Source of the DNA: Comamonas serinivorans
GTDB taxonomy: Bacteria > Pseudomonadota > Gammaproteobacteria > Burkholderiales > Burkholderiaceae_C
Length of the DNA: 64,000 nucleotides
Assembly (NCBI RefSeq): GCF_002158865.1
Contig: NZ_CP021455.1
Span: forward strand, 3,348,001-3,412,000
Direction: 5' to 3'
The notes beneath the pieces are model-generated. The model was not told where the DNA came from. It saw only the letters and a program-made list of their open reading frames with translations, and did no database searches. The position numbers were made by a program, and so were the translations under genes. This document shows, in pieces, positions 44,893 through 53,443 of this stretch. How positions within the stretch are numbered: position 1 is the stretch's first letter; each line of letters begins with the position of its first letter.

Positions 44893-46250
44893 CACGCACC
44901 CCCGCCGATCAGCTTGCCGACGCGGGGCCAGCTGGCGATGTTCCACAGCGCGGCCACGGCGGCGGTCGCTTCGGCTTCGGTGGCGCCCTGGCTGTAGGTC
45001 GCCAGACGAATCGCCTTCTGCGTGATCTCGTCGCGGCTCAGCGTGTTGCCGGGGTCGCCCTTGGGCTCGTCGACGCGGCCGTCCAGCGTGCGGCCGTCCG
45101 CCGTCTGCACCGTGACCTTGCCGATCCAGCGCGCGGGGTAAGCGCCATCGACTTCGGGGTCCAGCACCATCTCGACCTTGTCGCGCAAGGCCACCGTGGG
45201 CGCGGCCTGGAAATGGTCGTCGAACTCGGCCAGGCCGGCGTGCTCGTACTGCGCCACCAGCGCCAGCACGGTGCCCATGCTGAACTTGGACTGGTGCACG
45301 GTGCTGGGGTTGACCACCGGGCCCAGCACGTCGATGGCACCCTGGTGCACGCGCGTGGTGACCTTGACGATGTCGTCGATCTTGAGGGCGTTGTCCTTCA
45401 TCACCTTGAGCAGCGCGTCGGCCGCGGGGTGGGTGTGGCGGCAGCTGGCGTGGTACTTGAACGAGGTTTCCACCGTGGCCCAGCGCGTGCCCAGGCGGTC
45501 GTTCAGCTTGCTCACGTCGGAGTCGGTCGACATGCCCTTGGCCATGCCCTGCAGGCCGTCCAGGATGTCGGCCGCGCCGGTGAAGCCGTCTTTGGCCAGG
45601 TAGGCCGCCATCAGGCCCGCGCCGCTGGCGTGCGCCGTGTGCAGCTGCTTGCTGTCGGCGGCGGTGCGCAGGAATTCCCACAGGCCGGCGGCCGTGGTGC
45701 CGGCCGAGCCCAGGGCGTGGTTCATCTGCTCGGGCGACAGGCCCAGCAGGTTGCCGACCGCCGCGGCCGACGCCAGCGTGCCGGCCGTGCCCGTGGTGTG
45801 GAAGATGCGGTAGTGCGAGCGGCCCAGGAATTCGCCCACGCGGATGCCGACCTCGTAGCCGGCCACGCTGGCGGCCAGCAACTGCTTGCCGCTGGCCCCG
45901 ATGGCCTGCGCCACGGCCACGGCAGGCGAGAACACCACGGTGGCCGGGTGGAACACCGAGCCGTTGTGCACGTCGTCCTGCTCGGCCACGTGCGAGGCGG
46001 CGCCGTTGCACATGGCGGCCACGTAGGGGCTGGTGCTGCCGCGGGTGGTCATCACCTCGGACGGACCGTCGGCCGGGCCCTGGCTCAGCGCAAACTTCGT
46101 GATGCTGGCCACCGGGCGCGAGCCATGGCCCGCCAGCGCCGAGCCAAACCAGTCGACCAGCAGGTCTTCGATCTTGGCCACCACGTCGGCCGGAATGGCC
46201 TCGAATTTCAGTTCGGCGGCAAAGCGCGCCAGGTCTTGGGTTGCGGTCAT
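44892..46250 (-). CDS. MmgE/PrpD family protein
   Basis: A 452-residue member of the family that contains 2-methylcitrate dehydratase and cis-aconitate decarboxylase. It shows DWFGSALAGHGSRP near the start, NGAASHVAEQDDVHNGSVFHPATVV, ALGSAGTTAAGLWEFL and KYHASCRHTHPAADAL. A member of this family sits in the itaconate locus of P. aeruginosa, but the reaction there is not settled, and I do not assign one. I chose the ATG at 46250; the longer frame runs into dyad element copy 13. Confidence 0.92.
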   Translation of the reverse strand: MTATQDLARFAAELKFEAIPADVVAKIEDLLVDWFGSALAGHGSRPVASITKFALSQGPADGPSEVMTTRGSTSPYVAAMCNGAASHVAEQDDVHNGSVFHPATVVFSPAVAVAQAIGASGKQLLAASVAGYEVGIRVGEFLGRSHYRIFHTTGTAGTLASAAAVGNLLGLSPEQMNHALGSAGTTAAGLWEFLRTAADSKQLHTAHASGAGLMAAYLAKDGFTGAADILDGLQGMAKGMSTDSDVSKLNDRLGTRWATVETSFKYHASCRHTHPAADALLKVMKDNALKIDDIVKVTTRVHQGAIDVLGPVVNPSTVHQSKFSMGTVLALVAQYEHAGLAEFDDHFQAAPTVALRDKVEMVLDPEVDGAYPARWIGKVTVQTADGRTLDGRVDEPKGDPGNTLSRDEITQKAIRLATYSQGATEAEATAAVAALWNIASWPRVGKLIGGGA

Positions 46251-46280
46251 GGTGTTCAATCCATCAACAAACATCAAAGG

Positions 46281-46330
46281 CAGTATGGTGGCATTCTCGT
46301 TTTTCAATCAACGGGAACAGGGTCATACTG
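46281..46330. repeat. 50-bp dyad element, copy 13
   Basis: CAGTATG and CATACTG ends, with inner TTCTCGTT and AACGGGAA in near-perfect symmetry. It separates the alpha/beta hydrolase gene from the MmgE/PrpD gene, both leftward. Confidence 0.9.
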
Positions 46331-46361
46331 GGTTAACTTTCAATCCGGCAGGCTGTCGCGC

Positions 46362-47132
46362 TCAGGTGCCCTGAGCCACGTTCAGCAGCAGCGCGCTCAA
46401 CTCGGCCGGGTGCGTGACCATGGCATCGTGCCCGGCCGCCATCTCGACATAGTGCCAGCGCGACTGCCCCGCGGCCGGCGCGGCCTGCGCGTGTTGCTCG
46501 GCCCAGGCCCGGGCCTGGTCGCGCGACACGCTGGTGGGCGCGAAATGCGGCGTGACGGCGATGTAGGTGCAGGGCACGCCATGGCCCACCGGGTGGTTCA
46601 GCGTGATCGGCGTGTCGTAGGTCGACAAGGGGTGCGGCGTGCAGCGGGCGCTGACCCAGGCGGCCTGGGCCTCGTCGCTGATGCCGAAGAACTTGACGGC
46701 CGGCACGGCCATGGACACGCCGCCCGAGCTGGCCTGCGCGGCATCGCGCACCTTGGCGGCCACGTGCGCGGGCATGGTGCTCAGCACCGATTGGCCGGCC
46801 ACCGGAATCATCGCGTCCAGGTAGACCACGTGGCGCAGGCGCTCAGGCATGCGGTCGGCCACGCCGGTAATGGCGTTGCCGCCAAAGCTGTGCCCCACCA
46901 GCACCACGTCGTGCAGGTCTTCAAAGTGCAGCACGTTGGCCAGGTCGTCGACGAAGGTGTCGATGGCGATGTCGCGGCTCAGCAGGTGCGCGCGCTCGCC
47001 CACGCCAGTCTGCGTGGGCGTGAACACCGCATGGCCGGCGGCGCGCAGGCGTGCGGCCACGTCGCGCCAGCACCAGCCCCCGTGGTAGGCGCCGTGCAGC
47101 AGCACAAAGGTCGGCTTGGCCGAGGTGGTCAT
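46362..47132 (-). CDS. alpha/beta-hydrolase (plant esterase-like)
   Basis: A 256-residue alpha/beta hydrolase resembling salicylate esterase/hydroxynitrile-lyase-like enzymes. It begins PTFVLLHGAYHGGWCWRDVAARL, has the nucleophile elbow VVLVGHSFGGNAI with Ser near residue 80, and a late AAGHDAMVTHP with the catalytic histidine. Its start overlaps the stop of the upstream gene by 4 bp (ATGA), so the pair is co-translated. It may release the free acid from an ester that feeds the surrounding CoA pathway. Confidence 0.88.
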   Translation of the reverse strand: MTTSAKPTFVLLHGAYHGGWCWRDVAARLRAAGHAVFTPTQTGVGERAHLLSRDIAIDTFVDDLANVLHFEDLHDVVLVGHSFGGNAITGVADRMPERLRHVVYLDAMIPVAGQSVLSTMPAHVAAKVRDAAQASSGGVSMAVPAVKFFGISDEAQAAWVSARCTPHPLSTYDTPITLNHPVGHGVPCTYIAVTPHFAPTSVSRDQARAWAEQHAQAAPAAGQSRWHYVEMAAGHDAMVTHPAELSALLLNVAQGT

Positions 47133-47518
47133 CGCGGGTCTCCTTCTGCGCGGGCGAGCGCAGGCAACGCGAACACAGGGTCTTGCTGGAGGACCAGGTC
47201 GCCTGCATTCAAATGCAGCTCGGTGCCGTCCGTCGCGGCCACGGGCGTGTCAAGCGGCTGATCGGCTTCGTCCACCTCGGTCAGCACAACACCGCCGAAG
47301 TGCGTGCCCGGCCAAGGCAGCACGTGCACGCGGGCGTCGGGGTGGATCTGGTGCTGTTCGCACAGGCGCAAGCAGGCCACGGCGTGATCCAGCTGGCGCT
47401 TCATCGTCAGCTCGCGCTCGGCCGGGTCCGGGTGCACGGCATGCAATGGATCGACCCGCGCGACCTGCTGCGTGTGCAGCAGCGTCAGCACGGCGTCAGA
47501 ACGCATGCGGTGCTCCAT
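47129..47518 (-). CDS. protein of unknown function in the CoA-ester operon
   Basis: A 129-residue protein lying between the CoA-transferase (18 bp upstream) and the hydrolase (4-bp overlap), so it is almost certainly expressed. It is histidine- and acid-rich, with AVHPDPAERELTMKRQLDHAVA and HVLPWPGTHFGGVVLTEVDEAD. No transmembrane segment or signal is visible. I do not recognise a family. Confidence 0.7.
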   Translation of the reverse strand: MEHRMRSDAVLTLLHTQQVARVDPLHAVHPDPAERELTMKRQLDHAVACLRLCEQHQIHPDARVHVLPWPGTHFGGVVLTEVDEADQPLDTPVAATDGTELHLNAGDLVLQQDPVFALPALARAEGDPR

Positions 47519-47536
47519 GGTCCGGCGGGTGCGGCG

Positions 47537-48724
47537 TCAGATGGCCTGGCTGGCCTTCAGCGCCTCGATCTGCGCATCACTGCGGCCCAGCTCGCGCAGG
47601 ATGGCGGCGCTGTGCTCGCCCACGGCCGGCACGGCGTCCATGCGGTAGTCGAAGGCCTTGTTGCGGCCCGGCGGCAGCAGCGCGGGGATGGTGCCGGCGG
47701 GCGAGCCCACCTCGGTCCAGCGGCCGCGCGCCTGCAGCTGCGGGTGCGCCCACAGGCCGGCCATGTCGTTCATGCGGGCGTTGGCAATCTTGGCCTCGTC
47801 CAGCCGCGCCTCGACCTGGGCCGTTGTCAGCTTGGCAAAGCGCTCGTCGATGAGGGCCTTGAGCTCGGCGCGGTTGGCGTTGCGCTTGGCGTTGGCGTCG
47901 AAGCGCGGGTCGGTGGCCAGCGCCGGGTCCTGCAGCGTCACGTCGCAGAACGCCTTCCATTCGCGCTCGTTCTGCAGGCCCAGCATCACGAAACCGCCGT
48001 CGCCGGCCGGGAACGGGCCGTAGGGATAGATGGACGCGTGCGAGGCGCCGGTGCGCGGCGGCGGCGTCTGGCCCTCGAAGGCGTAGTACATGGGGTACTG
48101 CATCCACTCACCGAGCGACTCGAGCATGGAGACGTCGATGTGGCTGCCCTCGCCCGTCTTGGCGCGCAGCAGCAGCGCCGACTGGATGCTGGTGAAGGCG
48201 TACATGCCAGCGGCGATGTCGGCGATGGAGTTGCCGGCCTTGCTCGGCGTGTCGGGCGTGCCGGTGATGGACAGGAAGCCCGCTTCCGACTGGATCAGCA
48301 GGTCATAGGCCTTTTTGTCGCGGTACGGACCGTCTTCGCCATAGCCCGAGATGTCGCAGACGATGAGCTGCGGGTTCTTGGCGTGCAGCGCATCGAACGA
48401 CAGGCCCATGCGGGCCGCGGCGCCGGGTGCCAGGTTCTGCACCAGCACGTCGGCGCCGGCCAGCAGCTCGTTCAGCACGGCCATGGCGTCGGGGTTCTTC
48501 AGGTCCAGCGTCAGGCTTTCCTTGCTGCGGTTGGTCCACACGAAGTGCGAGGCCTCGCCGTTCACGCGCGTGTCGTAGGCGCGGGCGAAGTCGCCCACGC
48601 CCGGACGTTCCACCTTGATGACGCGCGCGCCGAGGTCGGCCAGCTGACGCGTACAGAACGGCGCGGCGATCGCGTGTTCCAGGGAAACGACGGTGATGCC
48701 GTCAAGGGGACGAGGTTTGGTCAT
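47537..48724 (-). CDS. CaiB/BaiF family (class III) CoA-transferase
   Basis: A 395-residue CoA-transferase of family III, which moves CoA between carboxylic acids through an aspartyl-CoA intermediate. The N-terminus PLDGITVVSLEHAIAAPFCTRQLADLGARVIKVERPGVGDFAR, the catalytic Asp in KKAYDLLIQSEAG (near residue 169) and HIDVSMLESLGEW are typical. In an itaconate-type pathway it would activate itaconate with succinyl-CoA. That substrate is inferred from the gene set, not from residues I can read. Confidence 0.93.
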   Translation of the reverse strand: MTKPRPLDGITVVSLEHAIAAPFCTRQLADLGARVIKVERPGVGDFARAYDTRVNGEASHFVWTNRSKESLTLDLKNPDAMAVLNELLAGADVLVQNLAPGAAARMGLSFDALHAKNPQLIVCDISGYGEDGPYRDKKAYDLLIQSEAGFLSITGTPDTPSKAGNSIADIAAGMYAFTSIQSALLLRAKTGEGSHIDVSMLESLGEWMQYPMYYAFEGQTPPPRTGASHASIYPYGPFPAGDGGFVMLGLQNEREWKAFCDVTLQDPALATDPRFDANAKRNANRAELKALIDERFAKLTTAQVEARLDEAKIANARMNDMAGLWAHPQLQARGRWTEVGSPAGTIPALLPPGRNKAFDYRMDAVPAVGEHSAAILRELGRSDAQIEALKASQAI

Positions 48725-48729
48725 GATGC

Positions 48730-48779
48730 CAGTATCCGTCTGTCAAACACAAAATATCATCGGCAACCCGTGCATACCC
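48730..48779. repeat. 50-bp dyad element, copy 14
   Basis: CAGTAT at the left and CATACCC at the right, with a right inner half-site ATCGGCAAC. The left inner half-site is degenerate. It starts 5 bp upstream of the CoA-transferase start codon. Confidence 0.75.
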
Positions 48780-48922
48780 CTTTGGGCCAACAGGCTGACT
48801 GCTTGATGGGCCCCAAGGTCACGGCCTGGTCGCCCGCAGGCGGCGGCCGCACAGCGGCCCACCTTGCTGCGCGCCGCCCACGCCTGCCGCGCGCGGATCA
48901 GGCCGGGGGCGCGCACGCCGGC

Positions 48923-50086
48923 TCAGAACGAGCGCGGCAGGCCCAGCACGTGCTCGGCCACGAAGCTCAGGATCAGGTTGGTCGAAATCGGGGCCACCTG
49001 GTACAGGCGCGTTTCACGGAACTTGCGCTCCACGTCGTATTCGCAGGCGAAACCGAAGCCGCCGTGGAACTGGATGCAGGCGTTGGCCGCCTCCCAGCTG
49101 GCCTTGGCGGCCAGGTACTTGGCCATGTTGGCCTCGGCGCCCATGGGCTGGTGCGCGTCGAACAGCTCACAGGCCTTCCAGCGCATCAGGCTGGCGGCTT
49201 CCACCTCGATGTAGCTTTCGGCGATGGGGAACTGCACGCCCTGGTTCTGGCCAATGGGGCGGCCGAACACGATGCGGTCCTTCACGTACTTGCTCACGCG
49301 GTCGATGAACCAGTAGCCGTCGCCGATGCACTCGGCGGCGATCAGCGTGCGTTCGGCGTTCAGGCCGTCGAGGATGTACTTGAAGCCCTTGCCTTCTTCA
49401 CCGATCAGGTTCTCTTCGGGAATCTCGAGGTTCTCGAAGAACAGCTCGTTGGTCTCGTGGTTCACCATGTTGAGGATGGGGCGCACGGTCATGCCCTTCT
49501 TCTCGGCTTCGCGCAGGTCCACCATGAAGATCGACAGGCCGTCGCTCTTCTTCTTGACCTCGGCCAGCGGCGTGGTGCGGGCCAGCAGGATCATGAAGTC
49601 GCTGTGCTGGATGCGGCTGATCCACACCTTCTGGCCGTTGATGACGTACTTGTCGCCCTTCTTCACGGCCGTGGTCTTGATCTTGGTGGTGTCCGTGCCC
49701 GTGGTCGGTTCGGTCACGCCCATGGACTGCAGCCGCCATTCGCCGGTGGCGATCTTGGGCAGGTAGAACTCTTTTTGCGCCTTGGAGCCATGGCGCAGCA
49801 GCGTGTTCATGTTGTACATCTGGCCGTGGCAGGCGCCCGAGTTGCCGCCCGCACGGTTGATTTCTTCCATGATGACCGAGGCTTCGGTCAGGCCCAGACC
49901 CGAGCCGCCGTACTCCTGCGGAATCAGCGCGGCCATCCAGCCGGCCTTGGTCAGGGCGTCGACGAACTGCTCGGGGTAGGCACGGGCTTCGTCCACCTTG
50001 CGGAAGTACTCGTCAGGGAACTCGGCGCACAGGCCGCGCACGGCATCGCGAATGTCTTGGTATTTGTCGGCAACAGCAGCGCACAT
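48923..50086 (-). CDS. acyl-CoA dehydrogenase
   Basis: A 387-residue FAD acyl-CoA dehydrogenase. It has QEYGGSGLGLTEASVIMEEINRAGG, the flavin/substrate loop MGVTEPTTGTDTTKIKTTA, KVWISRIQHSDFMILLART, RTLIAAECIGDGYW and the C-terminal FHGGFGFACEYDVERKFRETR that holds the flavin. It lies between the hydratase and the CoA-transferase; an acyl-CoA dehydrogenase has the same relative place in the P. aeruginosa itaconate locus. The acyl substrate is unknown, possibly a branched dicarboxyl-CoA. Confidence 0.93.
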   Translation of the reverse strand: MCAAVADKYQDIRDAVRGLCAEFPDEYFRKVDEARAYPEQFVDALTKAGWMAALIPQEYGGSGLGLTEASVIMEEINRAGGNSGACHGQMYNMNTLLRHGSKAQKEFYLPKIATGEWRLQSMGVTEPTTGTDTTKIKTTAVKKGDKYVINGQKVWISRIQHSDFMILLARTTPLAEVKKKSDGLSIFMVDLREAEKKGMTVRPILNMVNHETNELFFENLEIPEENLIGEEGKGFKYILDGLNAERTLIAAECIGDGYWFIDRVSKYVKDRIVFGRPIGQNQGVQFPIAESYIEVEAASLMRWKACELFDAHQPMGAEANMAKYLAAKASWEAANACIQFHGGFGFACEYDVERKFRETRLYQVAPISTNLILSFVAEHVLGLPRSF

Positions 50087-50125
50087 GGTGAATCCGGAAG
50101 TCTTGTATCAAAAGTAAGTGCAAGG

Positions 50126-50175
50126 CAGTATGCACGGCATTCCGCCGTCAATCAGACGATCAACGCCCGATACTG
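50126..50175. repeat. 50-bp dyad element, copy 15
   Basis: CAGTATG at the left and GATACTG at the right, with an inner TCCGCCGTC / GACGAT region. It is between the hydratase and the acyl-CoA dehydrogenase genes. Confidence 0.85.
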
Positions 50176-50196
50176 CCCTGGAATAAGGTCAGCTTG

Positions 50197-51081
50197 TCAG
50201 GCCAGCTCGATGGTGGCCTGCATGGTCAACGCGCCTTCGTGGTCATTGCCCCAGACCTTGACGGCCTTGCCATCGGGTTGACCGTTGACCCAGAAGCGGT
50301 TGATGTCCAGCGTCGGGCGAACGGCCTTGAACGCGAAGCGCTTGATGAAGGCATCGGGCGCATGGCGGCGCACCAGGTCGGTCAGCAGCGTGGCAATCAG
50401 CGGACCGTGCACGACCAGGCCGGCATAGCCTTCTTCCTGCGTGGTGTAGGGACGGTCGTAGTGGATGCGGTGGCCATTGAAGGTCAAGGCCGAGTAGCGG
50501 AACAGCATGACCGGGTCGGGCACGATCTCGCGGCGCCACGGTGCGCCGGTCTCGGCCATGGTGGGCGCGGGCGCCTTGTCACCCGGCTGAGCCGCAGCAC
50601 GGTAGACGATGTCCTGCTCCTCGGTCACACACACGCCTTGCGCGTTGGACACCACGTGCTTGACCACGACAAACAGCAGATCGCCCGTGCGGCCGGCCTT
50701 GTGCGTGACCGATTCGATGGTGGAGGTGCGCGTGATCGCATCGCCTACTTTCAGGCGGTTGCCCTCTTCCCAGCTCAGGCGGCCGCCGGCCCACATGCGG
50801 CGCGGCAGCGGCACGGGCGGCATGAAGCCGCCCCGGTTCGGGTGGCCATCGGGCCCGATTTCACGCTGCAGCGCCTGCGGCAGAAAGTACAGCCAGTGGC
50901 CCAGTGGCGCGACTTCGGTGCCCGTGGTGGGCGCCGGGTCATCGCGATCCAGCGTGGCCGACAGGCCGGACACGGCCGGAGCCGCAGCGGTGTCGTGCTG
51001 GGTTTGAGACTTGCCCACCCATTGCTGCAAATGCGCAAGGGTGTCGGCATCGAGGTTGCGAACGTCGGCGGTGGTGTTCAT
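50197..51081 (-). CDS. FAS1-like/MaoC acyl-CoA hydratase (itaconyl- or mesaconyl-CoA hydratase type)
   Basis: A 294-residue double-hotdog protein like mesaconyl-C4-CoA and itaconyl-CoA hydratases. N-terminal half: LGHWLYFLPQALQREIGPDGHPNRGGFMPPVPLPRRMWAGG. C-terminal hotdog: FRYSALTFNGHRIHYDRPYTTQEEGYAGLVVHGPLIATLL, which contains the catalytic-type Asn/His segment. It is the first gene of the leftward set and faces the LysR gene across a 118-bp control region. In P. aeruginosa itaconate catabolism the equivalent gene (ich) also lies next to the LysR gene. ATG at 51081 chosen as the first in frame with family homology. Confidence 0.88.
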   Translation of the reverse strand: MNTTADVRNLDADTLAHLQQWVGKSQTQHDTAAAPAVSGLSATLDRDDPAPTTGTEVAPLGHWLYFLPQALQREIGPDGHPNRGGFMPPVPLPRRMWAGGRLSWEEGNRLKVGDAITRTSTIESVTHKAGRTGDLLFVVVKHVVSNAQGVCVTEEQDIVYRAAAQPGDKAPAPTMAETGAPWRREIVPDPVMLFRYSALTFNGHRIHYDRPYTTQEEGYAGLVVHGPLIATLLTDLVRRHAPDAFIKRFAFKAVRPTLDINRFWVNGQPDGKAVKVWGNDHEGALTMQATIELA

Positions 51082-51136
51082 GGGCGTGCATGGTGACGAC
51101 TTTTTCACGCTTGCACAATGGCGGAATTTGGAACGC

Positions 51137-51159
51137 AGGTTTCGAAATTTCCTAAACCT
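51137..51159. promoter_or_regulatory. predicted LysR operator between the divergent genes
   Basis: The interrupted palindrome AGGTTT-N11-AAACCT contains a perfect T-N11-A LysR motif and lies centrally in the 118-bp gap between the hydratase and the LysR gene. This is the usual place for autoregulation and activation of the divergent operon. Confidence 0.7.
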
Positions 51160-51199
51160 CAGTCGATTTTCATTCGGGTTTGCCCTAGGATCACACGCC

Positions 51200-52099
51200 A
51201 TGCAATTCGATCTGACCGACTTGCGCCTGTTCGTGCGCGTGGCCGAAGAAGGCCAGCTGAGCCGCGCCAGCGCCAAACAACACCTGTCGCTCGCCGCGGC
51301 CAGCGCGCGCATGCGCGCCCTGGAGGCGCACGCTGGATTGCCCCTGCTGTACCGCGAAGCACGTGGCGTTCGCATGACGCCTGCGGGACAAAGCTTTCTG
51401 CACCATGCGCGAGCCGTGCTGCTGCAAGTCGAGCAATTGCGCCGCGACCTGGGTGAGTTTCAAGCGGGCTTGCGCGGCCAGCTGCGCATCTGGGCCAACA
51501 CCACGGCCACCACCGACATCCTGCCCGAGGTGCTGCCCGAGCTGCTGTCCCAGCACCCGCACATCAACGTGGACCTTCAGGAGAAACCGAACGCAGACAT
51601 CGCCAAGGGCGTGCTTGAGGGGCGCGCCGACCTCGGCGTGGTGTCGGGCGAGGTGGACCTGCGCGGCCTCACGGCCATCCACTTCAGCACCGATCGCCTG
51701 GTGCTGCTGGTGCCGGCACGGCACGCCCTGGCCAGCCATGACGAGGTCGCCTTCGTGCAAACCCTGGGCGAAGACCACGTGGGCATGCACGAGGGCAGCA
51801 CCCTGCTGGCCCACCTGCAGATGGTGACCGAGCGCCTGGGCCGCAGCCTGCGCCTGCGCATCCAGGTGTCCAGCTTCGACACCCTGTGCCGCATGGTGGC
51901 CGCCGGCGTCGGCATCGGCGTCGTGCCCGAATCGGCTGCGCGGCGCAACCTGCCGCTGTACCCCCTCAAACAGGTCGAGCTGAGCGACGACTGGCGCACC
52001 CGCGAACGCTGCGTGCTGGTGCGCGAAGGCGAGGCCCTACCGGCCTATGCGCAGGATTTGATTGGCTTGCTGAAGGGGCGACGCCACGACGCGCCTTAG
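51200..52099 (+). CDS. LysR-family transcriptional regulator
   Basis: A 299-residue LysR regulator. The N-terminal winged helix (FDLTDLRLFVRVAEEGQLSRASAKQHLSLAAASARMRALEAHAGLPLLYREARGVRMTPAG) is followed by the effector domain with LRIWANTTATTDILPEVLPELLSQHP and GIGVVPESAARR. It is divergent from the CoA-ester operon and probably controls it in response to the acid substrate or its CoA ester. ATG at 51200 fits the usual LysR start. Confidence 0.95.
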   Translation: MQFDLTDLRLFVRVAEEGQLSRASAKQHLSLAAASARMRALEAHAGLPLLYREARGVRMTPAGQSFLHHARAVLLQVEQLRRDLGEFQAGLRGQLRIWANTTATTDILPEVLPELLSQHPHINVDLQEKPNADIAKGVLEGRADLGVVSGEVDLRGLTAIHFSTDRLVLLVPARHALASHDEVAFVQTLGEDHVGMHEGSTLLAHLQMVTERLGRSLRLRIQVSSFDTLCRMVAAGVGIGVVPESAARRNLPLYPLKQVELSDDWRTRERCVLVREGEALPAYAQDLIGLLKGRRHDAP

Positions 52100-52474
52100 C
52101 CCTGCGCCGCCGCCACGCTGGCCGTCAGCAAAGCCGGCAAACCCAAGCCCGCACAGCCCAACGAGGGGATCGGTCGCGCACTTGCGGGCGGCACCTCGGG
52201 CACCGTCAGCCGCACCCAGCCGTGCCGTCGATCGGCGCGGACTCATTGCACTCCCCCAAAGCACCATGGGATCTGGATCGGCCGCCTGCGCCCCTGCAGG
52301 TCTGCGCTGACGCCGTCCAGGTGATCCATGCTGAAGGCATGAATGCTGCAAAGCAACATCTGCATGGGCCCAGCCGACACCGCCATGCAGGGATTCGCAC
52401 CGCGTGCGACAATCGCGCCACTTTCCAGGCCCGTCATCGCACGGGCCTTTGTCCGGCTCCTTGCTCACAATCCA
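52100..52474. other. intergenic region between LysR gene and suhB, with a hairpin
   Basis: The 375-base gap shows no recognisable gene. A perfect 8-bp hairpin AGGCCCGT / ACGGGCCT with a 6-base loop lies at 52427-52448, followed by TT, about 26 bp before the suhB start. It may end read-through from the LysR gene or form part of the suhB leader. In many relatives a tRNA/rRNA methyltransferase gene is divergent from suhB; I do not see one. Confidence 0.5.
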
Positions 52475-53341
52475 ATGTCATCCAATCTGCATCCCATGCT
52501 CAACGTGGCGATTCGCGCCGCGCGTGCTGCTGGCTCGATCATCAACCGCGCGGCGCTCGACATCGAGGCCGTTCGCGTGTCGCAAAAGAACATGAACGAC
52601 TTCGTGACCGAAGTCGATCACGCCAGCGAGGCCACCATCATCGAGCAGCTGCTCACCGCCTACCCGAACCACGGCATCCTGGCCGAGGAATCGGGCACGC
52701 AGCATGGCAACCCGAATGCAGATCATGTGTGGATCATCGATCCTCTGGATGGCACGACGAACTTCATCCACGGTTTCCCGGTTTACTGCGTGTCCATCGC
52801 CTTGCAGGTGCAGGGCCGCATCGAACAAGCCGTCATCTACGACCCCTCGCGCAACGACTTGTTCACGGCCACCAAGGGCCGCGGCGCCTACATGAACGAG
52901 CGCCGCATCCGCGTGTCCAAGCGCACGCGCCTGTCCGAAACGCTGCTGTCCACGGGCTTCCCCTACCGCAAGACCGACCACTTCAACCGCACGCTGCGCA
53001 TCATCGGCGAGGTGATGCAGCAAGCCGCCGGCGTTCGCCGCCCCGGCGCAGCCGCGCTGGACCTGGCCTACGTGGCGGCTGGCTTCACCGACGGCTTCTT
53101 TGAAACCGGCCTGCAACCATGGGACACCGCCGCCGGCAGCCTGCTGGTGACCGAGGCCGGCGGCCTGATCGGCAACTACTCGGGCGAGGCCGATTTCCTG
53201 CACCGCGGCGAATGCGTGGCCGCCAACCCGCGCATCTACGGCCAACTGGTGCAGATCCTGCAAAAGCACAGCCGCGTGAACGCCCAAGCCAGCGCCCCTG
53301 CTGACGAGGGTGACGTGCCCGCGGGCGGCGAGCCTGCATAA
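52475..53341 (+). CDS. suhB: inositol-1-monophosphatase family protein SuhB
   Basis: A 288-residue inositol monophosphatase-like enzyme. In enterobacteria SuhB also joins the rRNA antitermination complex. The metal-binding motifs are complete: ILAEESG (Glu), WIIDPLDGTTNFIHGFPVYCVSIAL (DPLDGT), and the late FFETGLQPWDTAAGSLLVTEAGG (WDxAAG). The start at 52475 is my choice; an ATG seven codons later is also reasonable. The C-terminal 20 residues are a non-conserved tail. Dyad element copy 16 lies 16 bp after the stop. Confidence 0.95.
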   Translation: MSSNLHPMLNVAIRAARAAGSIINRAALDIEAVRVSQKNMNDFVTEVDHASEATIIEQLLTAYPNHGILAEESGTQHGNPNADHVWIIDPLDGTTNFIHGFPVYCVSIALQVQGRIEQAVIYDPSRNDLFTATKGRGAYMNERRIRVSKRTRLSETLLSTGFPYRKTDHFNRTLRIIGEVMQQAAGVRRPGAAALDLAYVAAGFTDGFFETGLQPWDTAAGSLLVTEAGGLIGNYSGEADFLHRGECVAANPRIYGQLVQILQKHSRVNAQASAPADEGDVPAGGEPA

Positions 53342-53357
53342 GACGCATGGCTTGAGG

Positions 53358-53407
53358 CAGTATCACGCCATGCTCGTTTCAAATTGAACGGCGATGCATT
53401 GATACTG
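53358..53407. repeat. 50-bp dyad element, copy 16
   Basis: CAGTAT and GATACTG ends, with inner CTCGTTTCAA and TTGAACGGCG giving a perfect GTTTCAAATTGAAC core. It is directly downstream of suhB. Confidence 0.9.
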
Positions 53408-53419
53408 CCGTCCCTCAGC

Positions 53420-53443
53420 AAAAAACGCCGCATCGCGGCGTTT
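53420..53443 (-). terminator. intrinsic terminator between convergent suhB and the binding-protein gene
   Basis: A 9-bp stem AAACGCCGC / GCGGCGTTT with a 3-base loop. On the leftward strand it ends in six T, so it should stop transcripts from the amino-acid binding protein gene. It may also stop suhB read-through from the other side. Confidence 0.75.

Noticed and set aside
52037..52468. Leftward open frame upstream of suhB as a methyltransferase gene
   Set aside because: The translation has no TrmJ-like or other recognisable motif and looks like random high-GC sequence.
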